From Candidatus Woesearchaeota archaeon (GTDB lineage: Archaea > Nanobdellota > Nanobdellia > Woesearchaeales > WJKL01): a stretch of 38,973 bases of DNA. Below the pieces are notes generated by a model. The model ran no database searches. It worked only from the letters and a program-made list of their open reading frames with translations, and had not been told where the DNA came from. The stretch spans positions 1-38,973 of the forward strand of contig JAAOYC010000032.1 in assembly GCA_018221125.1 (NCBI GenBank), given 5' to 3'. The position numbers and the translations under genes were made by a program. Position 1 is the first letter of the stretch. Each line of letters starts with the position of its first letter. Shown piece by piece: positions 29,936-37,334 of this stretch.

Positions 29936-30727
29936 TTACTGCAGTGATCCTTCTAATATTTTTTCTAGTTTTCTAAAATTCCACCAGTTTCTTATATGTC
30001 CTTTAACATCTATTAAAGAATTAATAATTTCAATGTCAATATATGCCTGCATATCTAATTTTACATGAACTGTTCCTGTTCTGTAATAAGCTGAGGAGTC
30101 TCTTTTTAATAATTCTTCAACATCAATATCAAGTGTCATAGAAGGGTCAATCTTTTTTCCGTTTTTTATTGTTAAAGCAGTTGTTTCCCATGGAATCCAT
30201 TTACCGTTTGAATAAAGTTCAACCCATGCATGGCAAACCCATCCTTTTATATGTTTACTATAACTAAGACCTTCTGCAAGTCTAACAAGATTTCTCATCT
30301 TAGGGCATTCTGTTTTTGTAGATAATACAACAAACATTGAATAAGTCAGTGCTGCATATTCATCACAATCTCCTTCTCCTTTTTTAAAACTTCTTTCTAA
30401 ATCAAGCCCGTCTGTCATTTCATAATCCTGGATTGTTTCTGCAATCATATTAGCATATTTAAGCCATCCAATTGTTTTTTCTTCTAAAGAAGGGTTTTCA
30501 TTTTCATAAGGAAAATCATATTTTGAGAAATGAAAAAAAGATTCAGTTTTTTTATTGATTGTTATTGTAGGTTGTGATTGTTCTGCTTTTTTTTGGAGAT
30601 AAAAGTAATCAATGGGTATGCTTGAAGCAACATTTGCAATATAAAAAAGTCCTAAAAAACCTATTATGGATCTTACATATTTTCTAAATCTATTTTTTTT
30701 CTTAAGTTTCTGTTCTAAGTCATCCAT
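29936..30727 (-). CDS. membrane-anchored transglutaminase-like protein, copy 1
   Basis: 263 aa from the ATG at 30727, which is 25 nt from a TTTATAAA box (30749-30756); the ATG at 30739 in the track lies too close to it. Residues about 17-35 are a membrane segment (SIIGFLGLFYIANVASSIPI). The transglutaminase-like core has Cys121 in KGEGDCDEYAAL, His166 in GWVCHAWVELYSNGKWIPWE and Glu181 or a later Asp as the third residue. Archaeal members are thought to be peptidases or to modify surface proteins. It is the first of three such genes in this region and shares the KWIPxET phrase with the next. Confidence 0.75.
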   Translation of the reverse strand: MDDLEQKLKKKNRFRKYVRSIIGFLGLFYIANVASSIPIDYFYLQKKAEQSQPTITINKKTESFFHFSKYDFPYENENPSLEEKTIGWLKYANMIAETIQDYEMTDGLDLERSFKKGEGDCDEYAALTYSMFVVLSTKTECPKMRNLVRLAEGLSYSKHIKGWVCHAWVELYSNGKWIPWETTALTIKNGKKIDPSMTLDIDVEELLKRDSSAYYRTGTVHVKLDMQAYIDIEIINSLIDVKGHIRNWWNFRKLEKILEGSLQ

Positions 30728-30767
30728 GCTTAAACACATATTAAATGATTTATAAAGATTGGCGTAT

Positions 30768-30812
30768 TATGAAACATTGCATAGAAAGCTGAAGAAATTA
30801 GGGTTGAAATAG
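30768..30812 (+). pseudogene. orphan 3'-terminal fragment of a Fis-type HTH gene
   Basis: TATGAAACATTGCATAGAAA followed by GCTGAAGAAATTAGGGTTGA AATAG encodes YETLHRKLKKLGLK-stop, identical at the protein level to the last 14 residues of the Fis-type gene at 21537-22184. The frame is closed by a stop about 15 nt upstream of the matching segment, so no gene continues. It lies in the 85-bp gap between two transglutaminase-like genes. Confidence 0.7.
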
Positions 30813-31571
30813 TTACCTTACTCCAGCAACATTTCTTGAAGATTTTCTGCTTTCAGAAATAATATGAATTTCTCCACTTGAGTCTATTTGAAGAGAGACT
30901 TTTCTTATATATTTGGAGGGGTCTCTTAATACATTATTATCTTTAACAAAGATGGTTGCCAATGTAGGATACATTACTGGTCCGTTTGGGATTTTTAAAA
31001 CAGTAGTTTCGTATGGAATCCATTTTCCCTTTAATTTGATTTCAAGATAAGCATGTTCACCCCCTGAAACGCCTTCAGTAAATTTAGCATAATCCCTTAA
31101 TTCAGTAAGTTTTAGTCTTTCAGTTATTGCAAAGAACTGTGTGTATGTCATTTCAGCATATGTTTCGCAATCTCCTTTGGCTCTTTTTAATGCTTTATCT
31201 GGGTCATAGCCTCTTGTTACTTCATAATCTATTCTTGAGTCTACGATTATATTAGCAAGTTTTAGACATTCAATTGTTTTTCTTTCTAATTCAGAATATT
31301 TTCCAGTTGCTTCAGGAGTGCTAAACCCATTTTCAGCATAATATGATAAATCAATACCTGAAAAACCTATTTTTTCCTGCAGTTCTTTTGACTGGACCCG
31401 CTCTGCTCTTCTATTAAGGCGTGCTGCTTGTCTTCTGCTTGGAATTACATTGTATTTTTGGTTTACATTGTGTAAATAACAGCCGCTGGAAATAATCGCA
31501 GCTGCTGAAAGAATCCATGGAGTTGCAGCATGGTCCCAAATATATTTGACAGTTTCTGTGAACTTTCCCAT
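30813..31571 (-). CDS. membrane-anchored transglutaminase-like protein, copy 2
   Basis: 252 aa. A short N-terminus is followed by a membrane segment (TPWILSAAAIISSGCYLHNV, about 17-34), a basic linker, then a transglutaminase-like core: Cys135 in RAKGDCETYAEMTY, His173 in GGEHAYLEIKLKGKWIPYET, and Glu188 as a possible third residue. It is a clear paralog of copy 1 (the same GDCxxYA...KWIPxETT layout) but diverged elsewhere. GGTTTATAAATT lies 25 nt before the ATG, so it has its own leaderless promoter. Its stop codon directly abuts the orphan Fis fragment. Confidence 0.75.
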   Translation of the reverse strand: MGKFTETVKYIWDHAATPWILSAAAIISSGCYLHNVNQKYNVIPSRRQAARLNRRAERVQSKELQEKIGFSGIDLSYYAENGFSTPEATGKYSELERKTIECLKLANIIVDSRIDYEVTRGYDPDKALKRAKGDCETYAEMTYTQFFAITERLKLTELRDYAKFTEGVSGGEHAYLEIKLKGKWIPYETTVLKIPNGPVMYPTLATIFVKDNNVLRDPSKYIRKVSLQIDSSGEIHIISESRKSSRNVAGVR

Positions 31572-31602
31572 AATAAAATAATGTTTTAGTAATTTATAAA
31601 CC

Positions 31603-31740
31603 TTAGGGATTTAAATGTCTAGTAGAAAATAATTTCATTACTGAAAGATATGTGCCTACATCCTTAGAAAGTTTTTGCAGAGCATCAGCAATTCCTTCTG
31701 CCACAAAACCATCTATTGATTCTGTACTGAAAACTCCCAT
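31603..31740 (-). CDS. small protein, 45 aa, leaderless start
   Basis: The ORF track extends this to 31833, into the upstream gene. TTTATAAA at 31763-31770 is 27 nt from an in-frame ATG at 31740, giving MGVFSTESIDGFVAEGIADA and a total of 45 residues. The protein has a short amphipathic helix and no known domain. It lies between transglutaminase-like copies 2 and 3. Its reality depends on the promoter fit, and it could be a chance ORF. Confidence 0.35.
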   Translation of the reverse strand: MGVFSTESIDGFVAEGIADALQKLSKDVGTYLSVMKLFSTRHLNP

Positions 31741-31774
31741 AAAGATAGTAAATTTAAGGTTTTTTATAAAGCTT

Positions 31775-33400
31775 TTAGAATTTGATAAAAAATCCTGCAT
31801 TGATTGATTCTGTTTCTTCTGGATCTCCTCCATAATCTTCTTCTTCTCTTTGGTAATTAACAGTAAATCCTTTTTTTCCTGAATTTATATAGAGTCCTGC
31901 AGTAATGCCTTGTTTATCTGGGCAGAATTCATAATCAGAAACAGTTTTGTATATTCCTAAATCTATTCCAATATCCTTGCTGCCTATTTTTACATCTGCT
32001 CCAAACTCTTTTTCCCATGGCCTGTGCATAAAATAAGATTCAACTGAAAGATTTGCTTTATTGAACTTGACAAGAGCTCCTACTCCTGCTTCATAAAGGC
32101 CTGGTTTGACATGTTCTGCTCCAACTTCATAAAAATCAGCAAACTGGACAACAACATATGGCTTGATATCTGCTGCTTCTGTCTTTGCATTGTAAGAACC
32201 CACAGCTCCAATCATCCATTCTTTATTAAGCATATCATCAGCTGTCCTGATTAGAGTAGCGGCAACCTTTCCTCCTATGCTAAATCCCTGTTCATTATTT
32301 GTAGACATAGATGAACTAATAGTTAATCCATATACGTCATTATTGTCTATTTCTAAGTCATGATGGATTTTTCCATAGATTAACCCTGCAGTCATGTCAC
32401 TGTCCATATCACTTTCTGATGATTTCATTGCATATCCAAAGTGAATCAAATCCAGGTGTTTTAATGGAGAAGACTCACTTCCTCTTACTGTTCCTATTTT
32501 TGCAAAAAAGCCGTTATGATTTAATTTAGCTGAATCAACATAGTCTCCTTTATCTAAGGTGATTATTGTACCTTTTTCCTCTTTAACTCCATGAAGCAGT
32601 AAATCTTTAAGAGGCTTGAAACAAGGATCATAATCCAGGAAATCAAAAAGATGCTTCCCATCATCTGTAATCAGCTTGTATTTCATTTTACCGTCTTCTA
32701 AAAACATATGCTCAAATGAAGCTGTTCCAATATTTTTTTGATAAGCTTCAAGAGTTTTTTTAACATTGTTTGTATTAGTCAATAGAATATGTTCATAATC
32801 AATAACAGCAAGTCCATTATCCAGTTTTACCAATGAATAAAGATGGCCTTTTCCTTTTCTGTTTCCTGAAATTGCTGCAGATTCCATGCCCAGATCATCT
32901 GCAAGCTTTTCAATGAATGAATGAATATGTACGCAGTCTCCAATTGGTCTTTCATTTCCAGTGTTTAATGAATACTGCAATGCTGAAAAAAATGAGTTTT
33001 GAGAAACTAATTCGTCTTCTGATGTTTCATAATTAAATTCCTCTGCAAATCCTGCAATAGCTGCAAACAAAGCAATGTTTTGGCTGTCTGAAAGTGTTCC
33101 AGCTCTTTGCACAAGCTCCTGATATGAATTGATGTTATTGTCTCTTATATCATTCATTACATCTTCTACCTGAATTTCTTCTGGATTTGTTAAAAAAAGG
33201 ATATTTGGAACAAGGTCTAGCTGCGACATTCCCCTTATATATGTTGAATCTCCTGTTACATAACTTGTTTTTTTTGGCTTTGTTTCTGTCTTATAATTGA
33301 CTTTGACTTCTATTGATTCTTCAGAAGCTGCACTAGTGATAAACATACCTGCTGCTAGTACTGCAGCTGCTATTCCCTTGACAATGCTTTCTAATCCCAT
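31775..33400 (-). CDS. secreted transglutaminase-like protein with beta-rich C-terminal domain, copy 3
   Basis: 541 aa. Residues 1-26 are a signal peptide (VKGIAAAVLAAGMFITSAAS). Residues about 80-210 are a transglutaminase-like core with Cys156 (GDCVHIHSFIEKLADDLGM), His186 (GKGHLYSLVKLDNGLAVIDY) and Asp201. Residues about 290-541 are a run of amphipathic beta strands (SVESYFMHRPWEKEFGADVK, KGFTVNYQREEEDYGG) that end in INAGFFIKF. Alternating strands with a final Phe resemble bacterial outer-membrane beta-barrels, which is unexpected for an archaeon. It could instead be an extracellular beta sheet domain. GAGGTTTATATTG lies 26 nt upstream of the ATG. Confidence 0.7.
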   Translation of the reverse strand: MGLESIVKGIAAAVLAAGMFITSAASEESIEVKVNYKTETKPKKTSYVTGDSTYIRGMSQLDLVPNILFLTNPEEIQVEDVMNDIRDNNINSYQELVQRAGTLSDSQNIALFAAIAGFAEEFNYETSEDELVSQNSFFSALQYSLNTGNERPIGDCVHIHSFIEKLADDLGMESAAISGNRKGKGHLYSLVKLDNGLAVIDYEHILLTNTNNVKKTLEAYQKNIGTASFEHMFLEDGKMKYKLITDDGKHLFDFLDYDPCFKPLKDLLLHGVKEEKGTIITLDKGDYVDSAKLNHNGFFAKIGTVRGSESSPLKHLDLIHFGYAMKSSESDMDSDMTAGLIYGKIHHDLEIDNNDVYGLTISSSMSTNNEQGFSIGGKVAATLIRTADDMLNKEWMIGAVGSYNAKTEAADIKPYVVVQFADFYEVGAEHVKPGLYEAGVGALVKFNKANLSVESYFMHRPWEKEFGADVKIGSKDIGIDLGIYKTVSDYEFCPDKQGITAGLYINSGKKGFTVNYQREEEDYGGDPEETESINAGFFIKF

Positions 33401-33420
33401 AGAAATAAGTTATTTTAGAG

Positions 33421-33454
33421 CAATATAAACCTCAGTTGTAGTTATAAGTACAAC
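33421..33454 (-). promoter_or_regulatory. promoter with upstream inverted repeat for transglutaminase copy 3
   Basis: On the minus strand GTTGTACTTATAACTACAAC (33435-33454) is an inverted repeat with 6-bp arms, followed after 4 bp by GTTTATATTG. The TATA box is 26 nt from the ATG at 33400. A similar GTTGT-N9-ACAAC lies at the same distance from the TATA box of the TrmB gene at 38059, so one regulator may bind both. Confidence 0.45.
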
Positions 33455-33569
33455 AAAGGATATGACTTTTTTGTCACAGATTTGGATAGTTTTATACACT
33501 AGTATTTATAAGTCTAGAAATCATATATACTATAGTGTGATATTAGTGTCACATCCAAGAGGAAAGAAT

Positions 33570-33695
33570 ATGGTATGGTTTGATGCAAGTTTAAGATTTC
33601 AGATGTGTGAAAGTGGTATAAGTGGTCATGTTGTAACACCACCAATCAAAACTAGCATTAGCTCTATAAGCGGGTTTACACCAGGTGGCCAATAA
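33570..33695 (+). CDS. small Ser/Gly-rich peptide, 41 aa
   Basis: The track ORF begins at 33462 with an unsupported start. The ATG at 33570 follows AAGAGGAAAGAAT, a good ribosome binding site, and gives MVWFDASLRFQMCESGISGH and a Thr/Pro/Ser/Gly tail ending TPGGQ. Its TAA overlaps the next ATG (TAATG), so it is translationally coupled to the metallopeptidase-like gene. No family recognised. It might be a substrate or partner of that peptidase. Confidence 0.45.
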   Translation: MVWFDASLRFQMCESGISGHVVTPPIKTSISSISGFTPGGQ

Positions 33696-34543
33696 TGTCC
33701 TATTCAATCAATTGCGGAGATAGTGGAGGCTGCGGTTACAGCAGCAATGGAGGAAGTGCAGGTTATTCTACAAGGGATTCTGAAAACACAGAAAATTATG
33801 GTTTAGAAGGTGTTCTTGGAAAATATAGCGGAAGCAGTGGAGGAGGCAATGTCTATTCTGGAAATGATATCTCTTATATGATTGCAGCAGAGCCTGCTCA
33901 GTTCAGATCAAGTGGATTCTATGATTTTGATAATGTAAAAAAAGAAGTTTATTCAGACAATTATAAAACAAATAAAAGAATTTCTGAAACATATTCTCAT
34001 TCAGTAGATGATTTTCTTAATCCAGAAAGGCCAAAAACTGTTTTTGTTGGAAAAGCCAATGAAATCAAAGAATTTGTTGAAGAGACATTTTTCAAATTAA
34101 CAGGAAGAGATTTTCCAGATGATGTTGTTGTCAGAATAGTGACTGATGAAGAGATAAAGAAGATGCATCCTGGCAATGTCTTAGGATTTGCATTGAACAG
34201 AAAACATCTTGGATTGGTTTCAGAGATATTTGTCAAGAATGATATGCTGGACAGATTGATGATTACACTTGGGCATGAATTAGGGCATGTGTTGACTAGA
34301 AGATTATCTGATAATAAAGATGAAGAAGCAAAGGCATTTGCATTCAGCTTAGCCTGGATGAAAAAGATCAAAGAGGAGAATATTGCAAACTTATCAACTT
34401 CAATACAATTAGATGCTCCTGCTAAGAACGGGCTGCATGATGTTGCCTTGGATTTTGTCTTAGGATTGATAAATAAGGGAAGAGAGGCATTTGATGTCTG
34501 GAAAGATATTGTAAAAGGTTTTGTGAGAGTGGGAGCATGGTAA
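33695..34543 (+). CDS. HExxH zinc-metallopeptidase-like protein
   Basis: 282 aa. Residues 1-60 are low-complexity Gly/Ser/Tyr with several Cys (CGDSGGCGYSSNGGSAGYST), probably disordered. The core has ITLGHELGHVLTRRLSDNKD with His194, Glu195 and His198, and a downstream acidic segment DEEAKAFAFSLAW (Glu210/Glu211), resembling the third ligand region of ImmA/IrrE-type peptidases ('HElgH...e.eAn.fA'). The start is fixed by the TAATG overlap with the 41-aa gene. It may be an intracellular protease controlling a regulator, but no matching HTH partner is beside it. The next gene overlaps by 7 bp. Confidence 0.75.
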   Translation: MSYSINCGDSGGCGYSSNGGSAGYSTRDSENTENYGLEGVLGKYSGSSGGGNVYSGNDISYMIAAEPAQFRSSGFYDFDNVKKEVYSDNYKTNKRISETYSHSVDDFLNPERPKTVFVGKANEIKEFVEETFFKLTGRDFPDDVVVRIVTDEEIKKMHPGNVLGFALNRKHLGLVSEIFVKNDMLDRLMITLGHELGHVLTRRLSDNKDEEAKAFAFSLAWMKKIKEENIANLSTSIQLDAPAKNGLHDVALDFVLGLINKGREAFDVWKDIVKGFVRVGAW

Positions 34544-34851
34544 GTGCTTCTGAGCAGTATACTGCTATGCAAGCAATAACTAAACAATATGAATTAACTC
34601 CAATTCCTAATCCTGGAAAAGATTACGAAAGCGGCAATTCAAAGTTTAATTATGTTGCTATGCTAGACAAACCTTATCAAGGAAGAGCTGTAATCGACAA
34701 TCCTGCTGTGCAGGAAAAAGAGAAACCTAGAGTTCAATATAATTCTAGTGAAAGAATAATAGACCTGCCTCAAATGTCTCATAAGAAGAATGATAATCTT
34801 AGTGAAAGAATTTTAAGCCTGCCTCAAATGTTCTATAAGCAGAGTGCTTAG
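34537..34851 (+). CDS. short repeat-bearing protein, 104 aa
   Basis: The ATG at 34537 overlaps the end of the metallopeptidase-like gene by 7 bp, so it is the third gene of a coupled set. The protein is polar and probably disordered. It ends with two repeats, SERIIDLPQMSHK and SERILSLPQMFYK, 13 residues each, separated by KNDNL. These look like linear motifs for binding a partner. No family recognised. It could be a substrate, chaperone or inhibitor of the preceding peptidase-like protein. Confidence 0.6.
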   Translation: MVSASEQYTAMQAITKQYELTPIPNPGKDYESGNSKFNYVAMLDKPYQGRAVIDNPAVQEKEKPRVQYNSSERIIDLPQMSHKKNDNLSERILSLPQMFYKQSA

Positions 34852-34889
34852 CAAAAAACATTTAAATTGGAATTTCTTACTGTTTCTAT

Positions 34890-35555
34890 ATGAGATTAGG
34901 TGAATTAAGAGCAGTATTTGGCAGCAGGATAAAGGCTTTGGAGATATTTTTTCTAATGTATGGGCTAAAGCCTGTTGTAAGGCAGGGATTTTATGATAAT
35001 GAGATAGGAAGAGTAAAGGAGTTCTGCAGGAGCAAAGGCTTAGCCTGGGAGATAGCCCCTTATAAAGTTGTTCTTGCTGACCCTGACAGTAAGTTCTCTA
35101 ATAAAGGTTTTAAAGCAAGGATTGATGATCCCAGGAGAGGGATGTATTTTGTCTATATATCTAAAGATGAAAGAAAGGCAACAGAGGCAAAAATCTATGA
35201 GATGAAGAATGATCACAGAAGATTAGGAGAAGCACTAGGATATCCTGACTGCTGTGTTGAGTTTTTTGTCAAGAATGAGCCAGAAAGAAGAAGACTGGAT
35301 AATAATTATGTTATTCCTGCTTTAAGGAATTCACAAGGAGTAAGATTTCCTTATTACACTAATGTCTGCAAAAGACACAAAGATGCTGCTTTTCTAAGCC
35401 ATTTTCCTCATTCTTTTGAATGCACAGCATCAATTGAAATGGCAAAAAAATGCTTTAAGATGCTGAGCGAGCTAGAGCCAGACACAGCAATGATGTTAGT
35501 AAGAGAGCTGAAAGGAAGAGTAAGGATTGGAAGCAGGGAGATTGAGTTTTATTGA
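34890..35555 (+). CDS. DUF483-like protein
   Basis: 221 aa. GEALGYPDCCVEFFVKNEPE (about 112-131) and FLSHFPHSFECTASIEMAKK (about 170-190) are the hallmark phrases of the archaeal DUF483 family, with the paired Cys and the His-x-x-His-like segment perhaps binding a metal. The N-terminal half has a small alpha/beta domain. Function is unknown in any organism that I can name. A TATA-like ATTTAAATTG lies about 27 nt before the ATG, so it has its own leaderless promoter. Confidence 0.75.
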   Translation: MRLGELRAVFGSRIKALEIFFLMYGLKPVVRQGFYDNEIGRVKEFCRSKGLAWEIAPYKVVLADPDSKFSNKGFKARIDDPRRGMYFVYISKDERKATEAKIYEMKNDHRRLGEALGYPDCCVEFFVKNEPERRRLDNNYVIPALRNSQGVRFPYYTNVCKRHKDAAFLSHFPHSFECTASIEMAKKCFKMLSELEPDTAMMLVRELKGRVRIGSREIEFY

Positions 35556-35565
35556 TTGTAGCCCC

Positions 35566-35582
35566 GTTTTAGTAGTTAAAAC
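35566..35582. promoter_or_regulatory. inverted repeat before the 240-aa gene
   Basis: GTTTTAGTAGTTAAAAC is a 17-bp inverted repeat with 6-bp arms and a 5-bp centre. It lies just after the DUF483-like gene and immediately upstream of the AAAGGTTTATAAATAAAG promoter (35584-35601). It could be an operator or an upstream terminator; there is no T-run. Confidence 0.4.
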
Positions 35583-35630
35583 CCAAAGGTTTATAAATAA
35601 AGATAACTAATCTATTTTAGTGATTTTAAG

Positions 35631-36353
35631 ATGTTTTTAACTGTTAAACCTCAAGAAGGCAAAGGACTCGAAAATGCTATTAATGTTAGCAGCCACGGGA
35701 CTAAGCCATATAATAGATTCAGTCCATTTACTTACTCTACAGATATTCTAATACCTGTGCCTGAACAGGATGATATTTATGCAAACAGCGTGGAATCAAT
35801 ATGGCAGGGGCTTAAGCTAATTGACAAACAGGTTGATTTTGAGAGGTTTACTAAAAAGCCAAAAAAAAGAAGGGGAAATGTCCAAGGGCACATGTATGGC
35901 AAGAATATTCTGGATATTGTTTCTGCAAGAGAGCAGATATACAAACCTTCTTATCTTTTTTATGTTGAAAATTTTGTTCCATCTGAGATAAAAGAAGATG
36001 TTCTTGCAAAGGCGCTTGAACACGAGGTTGCCTTTTATGATGTTGAATCAAATATAAACATTAAAGATATTTCTGCTCCGCTGGCTCATTCAGTTTTCCT
36101 AAAAATGTTTTTTGATGACTATTTGGGAAGAAGGCTGGAAGATGTTAGAACAAATATAGACGGCGAATATCAAAAACAGGAATTTAAGCATGAGACACTG
36201 GCAGAGCCATTGGCAAGGGCATTGAGATTATATGCGGACTCTTCTGAAGTTGACAAGATGCTAATGGAACATTTGCTGGCAAAAGAGCATGATTTAGACA
36301 AGTTCCATAAAAGATATTATTCTAATCTGTTAGAAAAGATAAATTCCTTATAG
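35631..36353 (+). CDS. hypothetical protein, 240 aa
   Basis: Function unknown. The pattern ANSVESIWQGLKLID followed by FTKKPKKRRGNVQGHMYGKN recalls a family of uncharacterised proteins with an 'esiWQGLK' phrase, but the family name is uncertain. Residues 1-50 are loop-rich; the middle is alpha/beta; residues about 130-240 are helical with several His/Glu. AAAGGTTTATAAAT lies about 38 nt before the ATG. The 3' end overlaps the convergent 328-aa gene by 6 bp. Confidence 0.65.
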   Translation: MFLTVKPQEGKGLENAINVSSHGTKPYNRFSPFTYSTDILIPVPEQDDIYANSVESIWQGLKLIDKQVDFERFTKKPKKRRGNVQGHMYGKNILDIVSAREQIYKPSYLFYVENFVPSEIKEDVLAKALEHEVAFYDVESNINIKDISAPLAHSVFLKMFFDDYLGRRLEDVRTNIDGEYQKQEFKHETLAEPLARALRLYADSSEVDKMLMEHLLAKEHDLDKFHKRYYSNLLEKINSL

Positions 36354-37334
36354 CTGATCTAATTTCTTCCGCAGGATGTAATACCCTTTTCTTTGAATAA
36401 GATTGTGAAGAGTTATGTCTCCTTCTGCTGCAAAGTGAGTTGGCCTGTTCTTCTCAAACTTCATCCACATCCTGCTGGCAGGATAAATTATCTTCACAAT
36501 TATGACATCTGTTGCTGCGCCGGATCCTACCAGATGCCTGATTTGCATTTCACTCATTCTAGAATAATCCATTGGCTCTAGCAGATAGATATAAGGATCA
36601 AGCTTGTTCTTTCTCAAAAACGCCTTATCATGTTCAATTATGTCTGCTGCATCCTTGTTTGTAAAATGATACCCTAGGATTTCTACATTAGTTCCTTTTA
36701 ATGTGCAGCCCTGCACAGGTCTCGAATCCCTGAATATCTGGTTTCCTTTTATTTCCACAGTGATTTTGTTTGAAACCAGACTTCCTTTCTCAATCAGTTT
36801 AGCAAGCCTGACATAGTCTCCCTTTATCCCTTTTCCGGGCTTTATACTCTGATATTCCTCTATGTTTTTCAGATATTCTGTAAAACATTTCTCCAGCTCC
36901 TGCAGCAAGACAACCATCTGCCTTATTCCTTGGCTGTAAGCAGAATCTACCTCATTTTTTAATTGCTCCCAGTCTAATGGGGTTTTATCCAATATAACAG
37001 ATATTGTGCCTTTTTCTCCTAGCCATGGATTGGAAAGCTTTGAGATTATATTATTTTCGTAGATTTTTATTTGCCCTTCAATCTGATTTATTTTTGATAC
37101 AAATATAGAGTCTAGTCTCTTCAGAGTATCAAGAAGATGTATCAATTTTTCTTCAAACCTGTGCTCTCTCTTTAATGTCCTTGAGCAGGCATTTGCATAT
37201 ACTCTTGACTGCGCTTCGTTTCTTGAGCTAACAAATTTTTTTAATTTTTCAAGAAAATGGGATTCAAGCATTATCCATTTCTTTTCCCTTTCAATCAGCC
37301 TGATTATTTTTTTGATGGCATCTATTGTTTCCAT
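36348..37334 (-). CDS. unknown protein, 328 aa, coupled to a TrmB regulator
   Basis: No family recognised. The ORF track start at 37355 lies inside the upstream gene; the ATG at 37334 shares TAATG with its stop and is preferred (METIDAIKKIIRLI). The N-terminal 150 residues are helical with coiled-coil character (EREKKWIMLESHFLEKLKKF). A central part has GVIVELKG-like strands (NKITVEIKGNQIFRDSRPVQ). The C-terminus (MWMKFEKNRPTHFAAEGDIT) resembles a winged-helix region, but this is weak. Translation coupling to the TrmB-family protein suggests a joint regulatory role. Confidence 0.6.
   Translation of the reverse strand: METIDAIKKIIRLIEREKKWIMLESHFLEKLKKFVSSRNEAQSRVYANACSRTLKREHRFEEKLIHLLDTLKRLDSIFVSKINQIEGQIKIYENNIISKLSNPWLGEKGTISVILDKTPLDWEQLKNEVDSAYSQGIRQMVVLLQELEKCFTEYLKNIEEYQSIKPGKGIKGDYVRLAKLIEKGSLVSNKITVEIKGNQIFRDSRPVQGCTLKGTNVEILGYHFTNKDAADIIEHDKAFLRKNKLDPYIYLLEPMDYSRMSEMQIRHLVGSGAATDVIIVKIIYPASRMWMKFEKNRPTHFAAEGDITLHNLIQRKGYYILRKKLDQL

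Noticed and set aside
33997-34587. 196-aa antisense ORF over the HExxH gene
   Set aside because: It lies fully across a gene with a clear HELGH motif and coupled start, and shows no domain of its own.
35556-35630. Small RNA or tRNA-like gene in the gap after the DUF483 gene
   Set aside because: There is one short inverted repeat but no cloverleaf, conserved T-loop or terminal CCA context.
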